Shown piece by piece: positions 16,982 through 25,836 of a DNA stretch of 31,312 bases. The position numbers and the translations under genes were made by a program. The notes beneath the pieces were generated by a model. It had not been told where the DNA came from. It did no database searches and saw only the letters and a list, made by a program, of their open reading frames with translations. The DNA is taken from positions 1 to 31,312 of the forward strand of contig JACMOT010000288.1 in the NCBI GenBank assembly GCA_014377915.1, in the 5' to 3' direction. How positions within the stretch are numbered: the stretch's first letter is position 1; every line of letters begins with the position of its first letter. This DNA comes from Tardiphaga sp. Lineage in GTDB: Bacteria > Pseudomonadota > Alphaproteobacteria > Rhizobiales > Xanthobacteraceae.

Positions 16982-17023
16982 AATTCAGGCTGACAGCTGC
17001 GCTGACAGAAGAAGCCGGCGGAC
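16982..17023. repeat. Right-edge copy of the cassette-flanking repeat
   Basis: AATTCAGGC (16982-16990) and CGGCGGAC (17016-17023) repeat the blocks found at 13561-13594. A small hairpin with arms CATGG and CCATG follows within the same stretch. It lies between the lactonase stop and the end of the crbS-like gene. Confidence 0.4.
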
Positions 17024-17098
17024 CATGGCGGCCATGCCGCGTGCGTGGCTCGTCAAACGCTGATGCCAGCGCGCGCGTGACCGGCTGCGAGTGTTTAA

Positions 17099-20000
17099 TC
17101 ACTCCGCCGCGATCATCTGTTGCGTACGCCATTGGCCGAGCAGCGCGCGCAGCGAGGCCGGCTTTACCGGCTTGTTCAGAACCACGATCCGGTCCTGTCG
17201 CGCGGCGTCGCGGACATGCGGGCTGCGGTCGGCGGTGATCAGGATCGCCGGAATGTTGGTGCCGAAGCGGTTGCGGATCTCACGGATCGCGGCGACGCCA
17301 TTGCCGCGATCGAGATGATAGTCGACCAGAAGCCCGGTCACGCGCTTGCCTGCCGCCTCGATCGCGGTGATCGCCTCGATCGCCGCCGCCGGATCGGTCA
17401 CCGCGATCACCGTCGCGTCCCAGGCCTGCAGCAATGTCTTCATTCCGTCGAGAATAGCTGCGTCGTTCTCGATGCATACGATCAGCGTGCCGGACATCGG
17501 CGATTTCGATAGCGGCGTGGCGCTGGTGACGGCGGTGGTGTGGTTGATCGCCTTGGCGACCGGCACCGTCACCGAGAAGAATGAGCCGCCGCCGCGGTTG
17601 GAATCCAGCGCGATGCCGTGGTTGAGCACCGAGGCCAGCCGTTTCACGATCGACAGTCCGAGGCCGAGGCCGCGGGCGATCCGCGCGCCCTGTTCGAGGC
17701 GGTGGAATTCCTTGAAGATTTCGCCGCGCTTCAGGATCGGAATGCCGACGCCGGTGTCATAAATGCCGATTTTCAGCGTTTCGCCGCGCCGCTGGCAGCC
17801 GACCAGCACGCGGCCATGCGGGGTGTATTTGATGGCGTTGGAGATCAGGTTTTGCAGCAGCCGGCGCAGCAGCAGCCGGTCGGACTCGACCGGCAGCGAG
17901 CACGGCACGAATTTCAGCGCGACGCCTCGGGCCCGCGCGATCGGCGCGTATTCGATTTCCAGCGAGCGCATCAGGTCGCCAATCCGGAAGCTGGTGATCG
18001 ACGGGTTCATCGCGCCGGCGTCGAGTCGCGAGATATCCAGCAGCGCGCCGAGAATTTCCTCGATCGCCTCCAGCGATTCGTCGATGTTCTCGACCAGACG
18101 GGCGTCCTCGCCGCCGCACTGCCGCTCCACCAGGCTGGTGACGTAGAGCCGCGCGGCATTCTGCGGCTGCAGGATGTCGTGGCTGGCGGCGGCGAGAAAC
18201 CGCGTCTTCGAGATATTGGCGTCTTCCGCGGTACTCTTGGCCAGAGCCAGTTCGGAATTCAGCCGCGTCAATTCCTCGGTGCGATCGCGAACGCGCTTTT
18301 CCAGCGTGGCATTGGCGCGCTCCAGCGCCTCGGCAGCCTCGAAACTCGGCGTGACATCGGAGAACGTCACCACCAGGCTGCCTTCCGGCATCCGGTTGGC
18401 GCGCACCTCGATCACGATCTGCCGCTCAGGAATCCGCTCCAGATAGGGCTCGCCCTCGGTAGTATAGGCGATCAGCCGGGCATTGGTCAGGGTCTCGTTG
18501 TCGCCGAAAGCGAGCGCGCTCTGCGCGCCGATGAAGTCAAGGATTTCACGCAGCGGCACGCCGATCTGCACGATCGGCGACGGCAGCCCGAGAATCTCGC
18601 CGAACTGCCGATTCGAGCAGATCAGCTGCAGTTCCGGATTGAACACCGCGATGCCCTGGCGCACGTGATTGAGCGCGGTCTGCAGGATCTCGCGGTTGAA
18701 ATGCAGCGCGGCATGCGAATCGTCGAGCAGCTTCAGCGCGGCCTTGGCGGACACGGTGCGCTTGCGCAGCAGCAGCGACATCACCACGCGTGACGACGCC
18801 GCGCCGATCGAGGATGCGATCAGATGTTCGGCGTGCTGCAGCAGCACGAAGTCGGCGGGCGCGGCCGGATCGAGGTCGACGCGGTGGCTGGCGGCGAAGG
18901 TCGCAAAGGATTCATGGGCGCGGTCTGCGCCGAGGTATTGATTCACCGTGCCGAGAATGTCCTGCACGGTGACGGCGGTGCGCCAGCGCCGGAACGCCGG
19001 CGTGATCGGCGCCAGCGCGTTGGGTACGAACACATCGGCCTGCAGCCGTTCGATCGAGGACGGCTGCCGCATCAGCGACATCACGATGTAAGTAAGGATG
19101 TTGAGCGACAGACTCCACAGCGTGCCGTGCATCAGCGGCGGCAGGTCGGCGCCGAACAGATCCTGCGGGCGCAGCGCCTCGATCCCGAACGGGCCGTGCT
19201 GCAGCATCAGCATGCCGGCGGTGTTGCCGTCGAGGAAGCTCGGGATGAACAGCGTATAGGCCCAGACGACGAAGCCGACCACCATGCCGCCCATCGCGCC
19301 GCGGGCAGTGGCGCGACGCCAGATCAGGCCGCCGAAAAACGCTGGCGCGAACTGCGCGATGGCGGCGAAGGACAACAGGCCGATGGCCGCGAGCTGAGTG
19401 TTGCCGAGCGCGCGAAAATACAGATAGGCCATCACCATGATGCCGAAGATCGCGCCGCGGCGAACCTTGAGCAGCAGGTTGCCGTAATCGGTCGGCGTGC
19501 TTGGCGATTGCGGGCTGCGGCGAAGCACCAGCGGCAGCACAAGGTCGTTCGACACCATGATCGCCAATGCCACGCATTCGACGATCACCATCGCGGTCGC
19601 CGCCGACAGCCCGCCAATGAACACCAGCATGCTGAGGAAGGTGGCACCGGCCTCGATGGGCAGCGCCAGCACATACATGTCGCTGTCGACCGCGCCGAAC
19701 GGGAAGCTGACGAGGCCGGCCAGCGCGATCGGGATCACGAACAGGTTGATGGCGACCAGATACAGCGGAAACAGCCAGCGCGCGCGGCCGACTTCGGCGT
19801 CGCTGGAATTTTCCACGACACTGACGTGAAACTGCCGCGGCAGCAGCATGATGGCGCAGAACGACAACAGCACCATGGTGAGGAAATTGCCGATCGACGG
19901 CGTGTAGTCGATCGCTCGCAGCGCCTCCGGGGTCTTCATGGCGCGCTCGAACAGTTCGACCGGTCCGAACATCCAGAACGTCACGAAAATACCCGCGGCG

Positions 20001-20617
20001 ATGAAGGCGACCAGCTTGACGATCGATTCGGTGGCCACCGCCAGCATCAGGCCATGCTGGTGCTCGGTGGCGCTGGTCTGGCGGGTGCCGAACAGCACCG
20101 CGAACAGCGCCATCGCCGCCGTCACCAGCAACGCCATGTCGCCGACCACCGGTACGCCGGCGATCGCCTTGTCGTCGCCCAGAATGGTTTCCAGTGACGA
20201 GGCGACCGCCTTGAGCTGCAGTGCGATGTAGGGCACCGAGCCGATGATCGCGATCACCGCGACGGTGGCGGCCACCGCCTGGCTCTTGCCGTAGCGCGCG
20301 GCGATGAAATCGGCGATCGAGGTGATGTTCTGCGATTTCGCCAGATGGATGACCCGGCGCAGGATCGGCGTGCCGAACGCGATCATCAGGATCGGCCCGA
20401 CATAGATCGCCAGAAACTCGATGCTGGTGCGGCTGGCAAAGCCGACCGAACCAAAGAATGTCCATGAGGTGCAGTAGATCGCCAGCGACAGCGGATAGAT
20501 CAGCGCGCCGGCACGGCCGCGCTTCAACAGCGCATGGCGATCGCCATAGCTGGCGACGCAGAACAGGAATCCGATGTATCCGAGGGCGGCAACAATCACC
20601 CCCCAGTCGTGCAGCAT
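17099..20617 (-). CDS. CrbS-like hybrid sensor kinase: SSF transporter, STAC, PAS, histidine kinase, receiver
   Basis: A 1172-residue multidomain membrane sensor. Residues 1-515 are a sodium:solute symporter-like domain with about 13 helices. About 545-630 is a STAC linker (TVQDILGTVNQYLGADRAHESF, then SIGAASSRVVMSLL). About 645-760 is a PAS domain, and 760-800 a coiled coil. The HisKA helix has phospho-acceptor H813 in AAASHDILQPQNAARL. The ATPase domain (about 910-1025) shows NLISNAIKYTP and DTGVG. A C-terminal receiver (about 1048-1165) has D1099 in LLVDYHLDRG. This is the CrbS architecture, known to control acetate utilisation through CrbR in Vibrio and Pseudomonas. The probable partner regulator is encoded at 12884-13561. 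hemA lies upstream on the same strand, with a palindromic repeat between. Confidence 0.93.
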   Translation of the reverse strand: MLHDWGVIVAALGYIGFLFCVASYGDRHALLKRGRAGALIYPLSLAIYCTSWTFFGSVGFASRTSIEFLAIYVGPILMIAFGTPILRRVIHLAKSQNITSIADFIAARYGKSQAVAATVAVIAIIGSVPYIALQLKAVASSLETILGDDKAIAGVPVVGDMALLVTAAMALFAVLFGTRQTSATEHQHGLMLAVATESIVKLVAFIAAGIFVTFWMFGPVELFERAMKTPEALRAIDYTPSIGNFLTMVLLSFCAIMLLPRQFHVSVVENSSDAEVGRARWLFPLYLVAINLFVIPIALAGLVSFPFGAVDSDMYVLALPIEAGATFLSMLVFIGGLSAATAMVIVECVALAIMVSNDLVLPLVLRRSPQSPSTPTDYGNLLLKVRRGAIFGIMVMAYLYFRALGNTQLAAIGLLSFAAIAQFAPAFFGGLIWRRATARGAMGGMVVGFVVWAYTLFIPSFLDGNTAGMLMLQHGPFGIEALRPQDLFGADLPPLMHGTLWSLSLNILTYIVMSLMRQPSSIERLQADVFVPNALAPITPAFRRWRTAVTVQDILGTVNQYLGADRAHESFATFAASHRVDLDPAAPADFVLLQHAEHLIASSIGAASSRVVMSLLLRKRTVSAKAALKLLDDSHAALHFNREILQTALNHVRQGIAVFNPELQLICSNRQFGEILGLPSPIVQIGVPLREILDFIGAQSALAFGDNETLTNARLIAYTTEGEPYLERIPERQIVIEVRANRMPEGSLVVTFSDVTPSFEAAEALERANATLEKRVRDRTEELTRLNSELALAKSTAEDANISKTRFLAAASHDILQPQNAARLYVTSLVERQCGGEDARLVENIDESLEAIEEILGALLDISRLDAGAMNPSITSFRIGDLMRSLEIEYAPIARARGVALKFVPCSLPVESDRLLLRRLLQNLISNAIKYTPHGRVLVGCQRRGETLKIGIYDTGVGIPILKRGEIFKEFHRLEQGARIARGLGLGLSIVKRLASVLNHGIALDSNRGGGSFFSVTVPVAKAINHTTAVTSATPLSKSPMSGTLIVCIENDAAILDGMKTLLQAWDATVIAVTDPAAAIEAITAIEAAGKRVTGLLVDYHLDRGNGVAAIREIRNRFGTNIPAILITADRSPHVRDAARQDRIVVLNKPVKPASLRALLGQWRTQQMIAAE

Positions 20618-20710
20618 CGTCCAGGCTCCCCGCCGCGGGCGCAGGCCCGTCCATACGGCGAAAACCTAGCGTGTTGTCGTGATGCAAGCGACAGGGATTT
20701 GCAGGGTTGT

Positions 20711-20836
20711 GTCGTTCCCCGGACGCGATGCAATACGAAGTATTGCCTCGCAGATCCGGGGCCCCGGTCGCGCACTAACCGGGATCCCGGCTCCGCGGAG
20801 CGGCACAAGGGTGCCTCACCGCGTCCGGGAAACCCA
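20711..20836. repeat. Complex palindromic intergenic element between hemA and crbS-like gene
   Basis: Outer inverted arms GTTCCCCGGACGCG (20714-20727) and CGCGTCCGGGAAAC (20820-20833) match at 13 of 14 positions. Inside are a perfect GCAATAC/GTATTGC hairpin (20730-20736, 20740-20746), a CCCCGGA/TCCGGGG pair (20717-20723, 20755-20761) and the palindrome CCGGGATCCCGG near 20783. This resembles the mobile-like palindromic elements scattered in Bradyrhizobium and Rhodopseudomonas genomes. It may also end the hemA transcript, since no T-run terminator is seen. Confidence 0.6.
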
Positions 20837-20849
20837 GAGCGCCTGCGTC

Positions 20850-22079
20850 CTACTCCGCCGCCATCGCCTTGGTGGCGAGCTTCAGCCCGAGCTGCTCCCA
20901 CACCTGGACCAGCGCCTCGGCCAGATCGTCGATCAGCCCGTCGTCGTGATAGGGCGACGGGGTGATGCGCAGACGTTCGGCGCCCTTGGCGACGGTCGGG
21001 TAGTTGATCGGCTGGATGTAGATGCCGTGCTCTTCCAGCAGCAGGTCGCTGGCCTTCTTGCACAGCTCGGCATCGCCGACGAACATCGGCACGATATGGG
21101 TGTCGCTCGACATCACCGGCAGGCCGGCGGTGGTGAGGATCGCCTTGACCCGGGCAGCGCGGTCCTGGTGGCGCTCGCGCTCCCAGTTCGAGGTCTTGAG
21201 ATGGCGGATCGCGGCGGTCGCGGCCGAGCAGATCGCCGGTGGCAGCGCCGTGGTGAAGATGAAGCCCGGCGCGTAGGAGCGCACGGCGTCGACGATGTCC
21301 TTGCTTCCGGCAATATAACCACCGAGGCAGCCAAAGGCCTTGGCCAGCGTGCCCTCCAGAATGTCGATGCGGTGCATCACACCCTCGCGCTCGGCAATGC
21401 CGCCGCCGCGCGGGCCGTACATGCCGACGGCATGGACTTCGTCGACATAGGTCATGGCGCCATACTTCTCGGCGAGGTCGCAGATTTCCGCCAGCGGCGC
21501 GATATCGCCGTCCATCGAATAAAGGCTCTCGCAGGCGATCAGCTTCGGCCGCGCGGGATCAGCGACCTTGAGCAGCTCTTCGAGATGCGCGACGTCGTTG
21601 TGGCGGAACACGATGCGCTCGCAACCGGCCTGGCGGATGCCTTCGATCATTGAATTGTGGTTCAGGGCGTCCGACAAAATCAGGCAATTCGGCATCAGTT
21701 TTGCCAGGGTTGAGATGCCGGCCTGGTTCGAGACATAGCCCGAAGTGAACAGCAGGGCGGCTTCCTTGCCATGCAGGTCGGCGAGCTCCGCCTCAAGCTG
21801 CACCAGCGGATGATGGGTGCCGGCAATGTTGCGGGTGCCGCCGGCGCCGGTGCCGACCCGGGTCGCGGTCTCGACCATGGCGCCGACCACTTTCGGGTGC
21901 TGGCCCATGCCGAGGTAATCGTTCGAGCACCAGATCACGACATTCCGGGGACCCGTTGGCGCATGCCAGACCGCATGGGGAAAACGACCGGCGATGCGTT
22001 CAAGATCGGCGAACACGCGATAACGCCGCTCATCATGCAGGCGTTCGAGGGCATCCCGGAAGAACTTGCTGTAATTCAT
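20850..22079 (-). CDS. hemA: 5-aminolevulinate synthase
   Basis: Condenses glycine and succinyl-CoA to 5-aminolevulinate, the committed step of heme (and bacteriochlorophyll) synthesis by the C4 pathway of alphaproteobacteria. The 409-residue PLP enzyme has the Schiff-base lysine K247 in [17 protein letters not shown], the cofactor-contacting [11 protein letters not shown] (212-222), and the glycine-rich [15 protein letters not shown]. The ATG at 22079 gives the usual MNYSKFF start; a TTG two codons upstream is less likely. A perfect FNR/FixK-type box lies about 140 nt upstream, so induction at low oxygen is likely. Confidence 0.97.
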   Translation of the reverse strand: MNYSKFFRDALERLHDERRYRVFADLERIAGRFPHAVWHAPTGPRNVVIWCSNDYLGMGQHPKVVGAMVETATRVGTGAGGTRNIAGTHHPLVQLEAELADLHGKEAALLFTSGYVSNQAGISTLAKLMPNCLILSDALNHNSMIEGIRQAGCERIVFRHNDVAHLEELLKVADPARPKLIACESLYSMDGDIAPLAEICDLAEKYGAMTYVDEVHAVGMYGPRGGGIAEREGVMHRIDILEGTLAKAFGCLGGYIAGSKDIVDAVRSYAPGFIFTTALPPAICSAATAAIRHLKTSNWERERHQDRAARVKAILTTAGLPVMSSDTHIVPMFVGDAELCKKASDLLLEEHGIYIQPINYPTVAKGAERLRITPSPYHDDGLIDDLAEALVQVWEQLGLKLATKAMAAE

Positions 22080-22219
22080 TACCAAAACCTCGAAAAGGCG
22101 CTCAAGCAGACCTTGCTTGCATGCGTTTTAGAGCTTTTCCAAGCGGGATGTCGAGCCGCAATGCGGCCCCGGCTGCCCGCCCGGCGGTGATCCGGGTTGC
22201 ATCCGGCGCGGATCAAAAG

Positions 22220-22233
22220 TTGATTTTGATCAA
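22220..22233 (-). promoter_or_regulatory. FNR/FixK-type box upstream of hemA
   Basis: TTGATTTTGATCAA is a perfect TTGAT-N4-ATCAA inverted repeat, the binding consensus of FnrL/FixK2-family regulators in alphaproteobacteria. It is centred about 147 nt upstream of the hemA start. Activation by such a factor centred near -41 would put the transcription start near 22185, leaving a leader of about 105 nt. The divergent-side neighbour is only the 3' end of another gene, so hemA is the natural target. Confidence 0.8.
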
Positions 22234-22271
22234 CACGCTAGCCACCGATACAGGCCAATAGCCGCGTCGTA

Positions 22272-23336
22272 TCAGGCTGCGCTGAAACGCAATATGCCAT
22301 CTGGTCCTAGGCGCTGGGTCAGCCGGTTCTGCGCCAGCATGTAGTTGACATGGGCGATCAACTCGCCGGCGGCGAAGCCGGTCTGGTGGGCGTCGAGCTT
22401 GTGCTTGAAGAACACCACCGGCACCAGTTCGGCGGAGGTCTTCGCGGTGTCGCGGCAGGCCTCGGCGATCATCTGGCAACGCTCTTCGTGATGGTCGGAA
22501 AGCTGTTTGGTGCGGGTCTTGAGGCCAAAAAAAGGCAGCCCGTGGCCGGGCAACACCAACGCCTCGGCCGGTAGCGTATTTTCCAGGTTTTTCAACGAGC
22601 TGAGATAGGCACCGAGGGCGTTTTCGGCGGGTTCGTGGGCCCAGACGCTGACGTTCGGCGAAATCTTGCTGAGGACCTGATCGGCGGACAAAAACAGCTG
22701 TTCCGCGGCGCAATACAGCATCACCTGGTCCGGTGAATGGCCGGCCCCGGTGATGACCCGGAAGCTGCGCGCGCCAATCAGGATGTCATCGCCATGGGAC
22801 AGCCGGACATAGGCGGCCGGCAGCGGCACGGTCTTGGTCAGATATTCCTGGCCGCGGCCGAGCAACTGCTCGGTGATCGCCTCGTCCATGCCATGACGGC
22901 GGAAGAACTGCCGCGAATTCACCAGCCGCTCGTCGGTACGTCGGTTCTGGTGATAGACGCCCTGCAGATATTCGACCTGCGACATGTAGAACGGGCAGCT
23001 GAACCGCTGCACCATCCAGCCGGCCTGGCCGACATGGTCGGGATGCGCATGGGTGACGATCACCCGGCTGATGGTCTTGCCGCGCAGCGGCCCGTCGAAC
23101 AGCGTCGTCCATGCCGCGATGGTGGCGTCGTTGCCGATACCGGTGTCGATCATCGCCCAGCCATCGCCGTCGGCCAGCAGATAGATGTTCACATGGTTGA
23201 GGCGGAACGGCAGGTCGAGCCGGATCCACAAAATGCCCGGGGCGATCTCGACGACCTGGTCGGCGCCCGGATGGCTCTCCCACGGATATCGCAGTTCATC
23301 GGCGGCCACGGCAAACGCGTCTGTTTTTGAATGCAT
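22272..23336 (-). CDS. Metallo-beta-lactamase-fold hydrolase
   Basis: A 354-residue MBL-fold protein with the di-metal motif THAHPDH (H96, H98, D100, H101) and later histidines in TGAGHSPD and VLPGHG that complete the metal site. The MIDTGIG strand precedes the motif, as in the glyoxalase II group. A C-terminal helical region (about 265-354), longer than in glyoxalase II, includes LIAHVNYMLAQNRLTQRLG, like the LACTB2/winged-helix-type tail. The substrate is unknown; thioester or lactone hydrolysis is typical of the group. ATG at 23336 is taken as start; a GTG four codons earlier is equally possible since neither has a clear ribosome-binding site. It is in line with bioB upstream, about 90 nt away. 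Confidence 0.88.
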   Translation of the reverse strand: MHSKTDAFAVAADELRYPWESHPGADQVVEIAPGILWIRLDLPFRLNHVNIYLLADGDGWAMIDTGIGNDATIAAWTTLFDGPLRGKTISRVIVTHAHPDHVGQAGWMVQRFSCPFYMSQVEYLQGVYHQNRRTDERLVNSRQFFRRHGMDEAITEQLLGRGQEYLTKTVPLPAAYVRLSHGDDILIGARSFRVITGAGHSPDQVMLYCAAEQLFLSADQVLSKISPNVSVWAHEPAENALGAYLSSLKNLENTLPAEALVLPGHGLPFFGLKTRTKQLSDHHEERCQMIAEACRDTAKTSAELVPVVFFKHKLDAHQTGFAAGELIAHVNYMLAQNRLTQRLGPDGILRFSAA

Positions 23337-23430
23337 CGGTTCTGTCACAATGTCTTTGTCTTCGCATCGGCTTAGCGGGACACAGGGCGCGGCGCCAGCC
23401 CGAATTGGCGGGCGCCGGTGACGCGGCGGC

Positions 23431-24468
23431 TCAGAGCGCGGCTTGGCCTGGCTGCGGTACCTCCGATTTGACGCCGTCGAGCGCCGAACGGATGCCGAGA
23501 CGGTCGAGCAGCAAAGCGTCGCGATCAGTCTGCGGGTTTTTGGTGGTCAGCAGCACGTCGCCGATGAAGATCGAATTAGCGCCGGCGACGAAGCACAGGG
23601 CCTGCAACTCGTCGGTCATATATTGCCGCCCGGCGGACAATCGCACCACGCTCTTCGGCATCATGATGCGCGCCACGGCGATCATACGGACCAGTGCGAT
23701 CGGGTCGGGGCGCTCGGCGGTGTCATTGACCGGCACGCCCTTGACCTCGTTCCACAGGTTGATCGGCACGCTTTCCGGATGCCGCGGCAGGTTGGCCAGC
23801 AGCATCAGCATGCCCAGCCGGTCCTCGACCTGCTCGCCCATGCCGACGATACCGCCGCAGCAGACCTTCAGCCCGGCATGCCGCGCATGCGCCAGCGTTT
23901 CGATGCGGTCCTGCATGGTCCGGGTCGAGATAATCCTGCTGTAGAATTCCGGCGAGGTGTCGACATTGTGATTGTAGAAATCCAGCCCGGCATCCTGCAG
24001 CCGCAGCGCCTGTTCGCCGGTCAGCATCCCCAGCGTGGCGCAGGTCTCGAGCCCCAGCTCTTTCACCGCGCTGACCATCTCGCAGACCCGGTCGAGGTCC
24101 TTGTCCTTCGGATTGCGCCAAGCCGCCGCCATGCAGAAGCGGCTGGCGCCGGCCGCCTTGGCGCGCTGCGCGGTCGCCACCACGGTATCGCGGTCCATCA
24201 GTTTGGTGGCGCTGACGTCAGTATCGTATTTCGCGCTTTGCGAGCAGTAGCCGCAATCTTCCGGGCAGCCGCCGGTCTTGATGCTGAGCAGGCTTGCGGT
24301 CTCGACATGGTTGGGATCGAAATGGCCGCGGTGAACACTTTGCGCCTGGAAGATCAGGTCGGAAAACGGCAGGTCGTACAGCGCCTGCGCCTGCGCGCGT
24401 TGCCAGTCGTGGCGCGGCTCGGTGGCGGAGCCGCTGTGAGTGACGTGGACAGCAGATATCATATTCAT
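23431..24468 (-). CDS. bioB: Biotin synthase
   Basis: A 345-residue radical-SAM enzyme that inserts sulfur into dethiobiotin to make biotin. The 4Fe-4S cluster motif is CPEDCGYC (C68, C72, C75), preceded by TGG. Other BioB blocks visible are [12 protein letters not shown] and [15 protein letters not shown]. An AGGA lies 5 nt before the ATG at 24468. No other bio genes are nearby and I saw no BioR box upstream, so it appears as a single gene, possibly co-transcribed with the downstream MBL gene. Confidence 0.96.
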   Translation of the reverse strand: MNMISAVHVTHSGSATEPRHDWQRAQAQALYDLPFSDLIFQAQSVHRGHFDPNHVETASLLSIKTGGCPEDCGYCSQSAKYDTDVSATKLMDRDTVVATAQRAKAAGASRFCMAAAWRNPKDKDLDRVCEMVSAVKELGLETCATLGMLTGEQALRLQDAGLDFYNHNVDTSPEFYSRIISTRTMQDRIETLAHARHAGLKVCCGGIVGMGEQVEDRLGMLMLLANLPRHPESVPINLWNEVKGVPVNDTAERPDPIALVRMIAVARIMMPKSVVRLSAGRQYMTDELQALCFVAGANSIFIGDVLLTTKNPQTDRDALLLDRLGIRSALDGVKSEVPQPGQAAL

Positions 24469-24515
24469 GGGTGTCCTCTCGCGGCAAAGCCATCGCAGGG
24501 CGCCTGTTAGGCAAA

Positions 24516-24545
24516 CAAAAAGGCCGGCGCAAGCGCCGCCCTTTT
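24516..24545 (-). terminator. Terminator of the outer-membrane protein gene
   Basis: The stem pairs AAAAGG-C-CGGCGC (24518-24530) with GCGCCG-C-CCTTTT (24533-24545), with one C/C mismatch and an AA loop. On the minus strand it is followed by TTTTGTTTG-type sequence. It sits 30 nt past the stop of the barrel protein gene and before bioB, so it separates the two. Confidence 0.8.
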
Positions 24546-24574
24546 CTTATTCAGAAGCTTCGATCAGACGAAGA

Positions 24575-25294
24575 TCAATACTTCGCGAGGACCGGGCCGC
24601 CGAGGTTGAAGCGGTAGTTCAGGCCAGCCTTGACGGTGTGCTCGTCGTTGCGGGTCGAACCGAAGCCAGCCAGAGCCGGTGCCGAGAAGCTGGTCTTGCC
24701 GAAGTCGTAATACTGGTATTCAACCTTGCCCGACCAATTCTGGGTGAACAGGTATTCCAGACCGCCGCCGACGGTGTAGCCATCCTTGCTGCCGTTGATG
24801 CCGCCCTGGTTCACGCCGTTGAGCGCGAGGTTGCGGTTGATGTCAGCATAGGCGTAGCCGCCCTTGACGTACAGCAGGGCGGGGCCCCAGGTGTAGCCGA
24901 GACGGCCGGTGACCGAGCCGAGGCCCTTGATGTTCGAGCCGTAGGTGTAGCCTGCGCCGTTGCCGGTGAAAGCGATATTGTTGTTGCTGTTGCCGGTCCA
25001 GCTGTAGTTGGCTTCAATGCCCATCACCCAGTTCGGAGCGAACTGGTAGTCATAGCCGCCCTGAACGCCGCCCATGAACTGGCCGTCGTTGTTGCCGTTG
25101 GAAACGCCGGCGAAGCCGTTGTTGCCGTTGAACGCGCCACCGATGTGGCCGCCGATGTAGAAGCCGGTCCAGTTGTAGATCGGGGAAGCGACGTAGGCCG
25201 GGGCCTTCGTGTAGGGGCGCGCTGCCATGTCGGCGGCCGAAGCGGTCGCGGTGAGGGCGATCAGGGCAACGGTGCCGAGGAGGAAGTTCTTCAT
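24575..25294 (-). CDS. Outer-membrane beta-barrel protein (Omp25/RopB-like)
   Basis: A 239-residue protein with a Sec signal (about 1-21, ending TASAADM), the linker PYTKAPAY, and an eight-stranded barrel rich in Gly, Asn, Tyr and alternating hydrophobics (NWTGFYIGGHIGGAFNG at the first strands, VKAGLNYRFN near the end). The start of the mature protein is typical of the Rhizobiales Omp25/Omp31/RopB family. The C-terminus ends in KY rather than the usual F, common in this family. A GGAG lies 9 nt before the ATG. It is probably an abundant surface protein; a transport role is not indicated. Confidence 0.92.
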   Translation of the reverse strand: MKNFLLGTVALIALTATASAADMAARPYTKAPAYVASPIYNWTGFYIGGHIGGAFNGNNGFAGVSNGNNDGQFMGGVQGGYDYQFAPNWVMGIEANYSWTGNSNNNIAFTGNGAGYTYGSNIKGLGSVTGRLGYTWGPALLYVKGGYAYADINRNLALNGVNQGGINGSKDGYTVGGGLEYLFTQNWSGKVEYQYYDFGKTSFSAPALAGFGSTRNDEHTVKAGLNYRFNLGGPVLAKY

Positions 25295-25836
25295 TTCATT
25301 GTTCTCCAGAAACTATTTCGGAGCAGCCGTGTGTCGGCTCCATCCATGGCGTGGATGTAGCCAGCTTTTGCATAAAAGGCTGTCACCCATTCGCCACAGA
25401 TGGCGACATCCGAACCATCTGGAAAGTCTCGATTTTTCGCCGCTTATTGCGGCCCACATAAAATCTCAAAGTCGCCTTATTTGCCCGCGTTTAAAGCACT
25501 CGAGTACCTTTTGTTTATCGAGAAGCAGTTTTTAATTACGCCTAAATCGCGACGGGTATTTCTTGCCTGACGTTTCCCGCGACCCAATGCCGCTGTTGTG
25601 AAGTGTCGTCGGTGTTGGTTGATCGCTACGGATCGACGCGCGGAGTGATCATTCGGCCGGGCGAGGGCGAGGTAGCCTCACGCCCTACGGCCGCTGCCCG
25701 AGCCGCACCATGTGCCATCGAACGGTTCGGTCGGCGCGTCGCCGCGCCGTGGCGGTTACGCGCCGCTGGAAACAAAATCCCGATCCCGAGTTGATGCAGC
25801 GCGGTGTCGAAGCCTCCGCGGAGAGAAGCCCGTCGC
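25295..25836. other. Long intergenic region, regulatory for the barrel protein gene
   Basis: These 542 nt hold no gene I can support. The part next to the barrel protein (25295-25400) is its leader and promoter, with short hairpin-forming stretches. About 25420-25560 is clearly AT-richer than the rest of the window and includes an inverted pair CTCGA (25499-25503) and TCGAG (25518-25522) followed by TTTTT. The remainder is GC-rich, and frames open in it lack start signals or family likeness. Confidence 0.45.

Noticed and set aside
13562..17098. Insertion sequence or integrase explaining the cassette
   Set aside because: No transposase, integrase or long terminal inverted repeats are present; only the short edge repeats are visible.
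17618..20197. Two long plus-strand frames (391 and 457 codons) opposite the CrbS-like gene
   Set aside because: Composition is dominated by Arg, Gln, His and Asp with no domain; the minus-strand gene shows five coherent domains.
25499..25532. CTCGA/TCGAG hairpin with T-run as a terminator or small RNA end
   Set aside because: The loop is 14 nt, the stem only five pairs and the T-run is offset by several bases; no associated transcript can be inferred.
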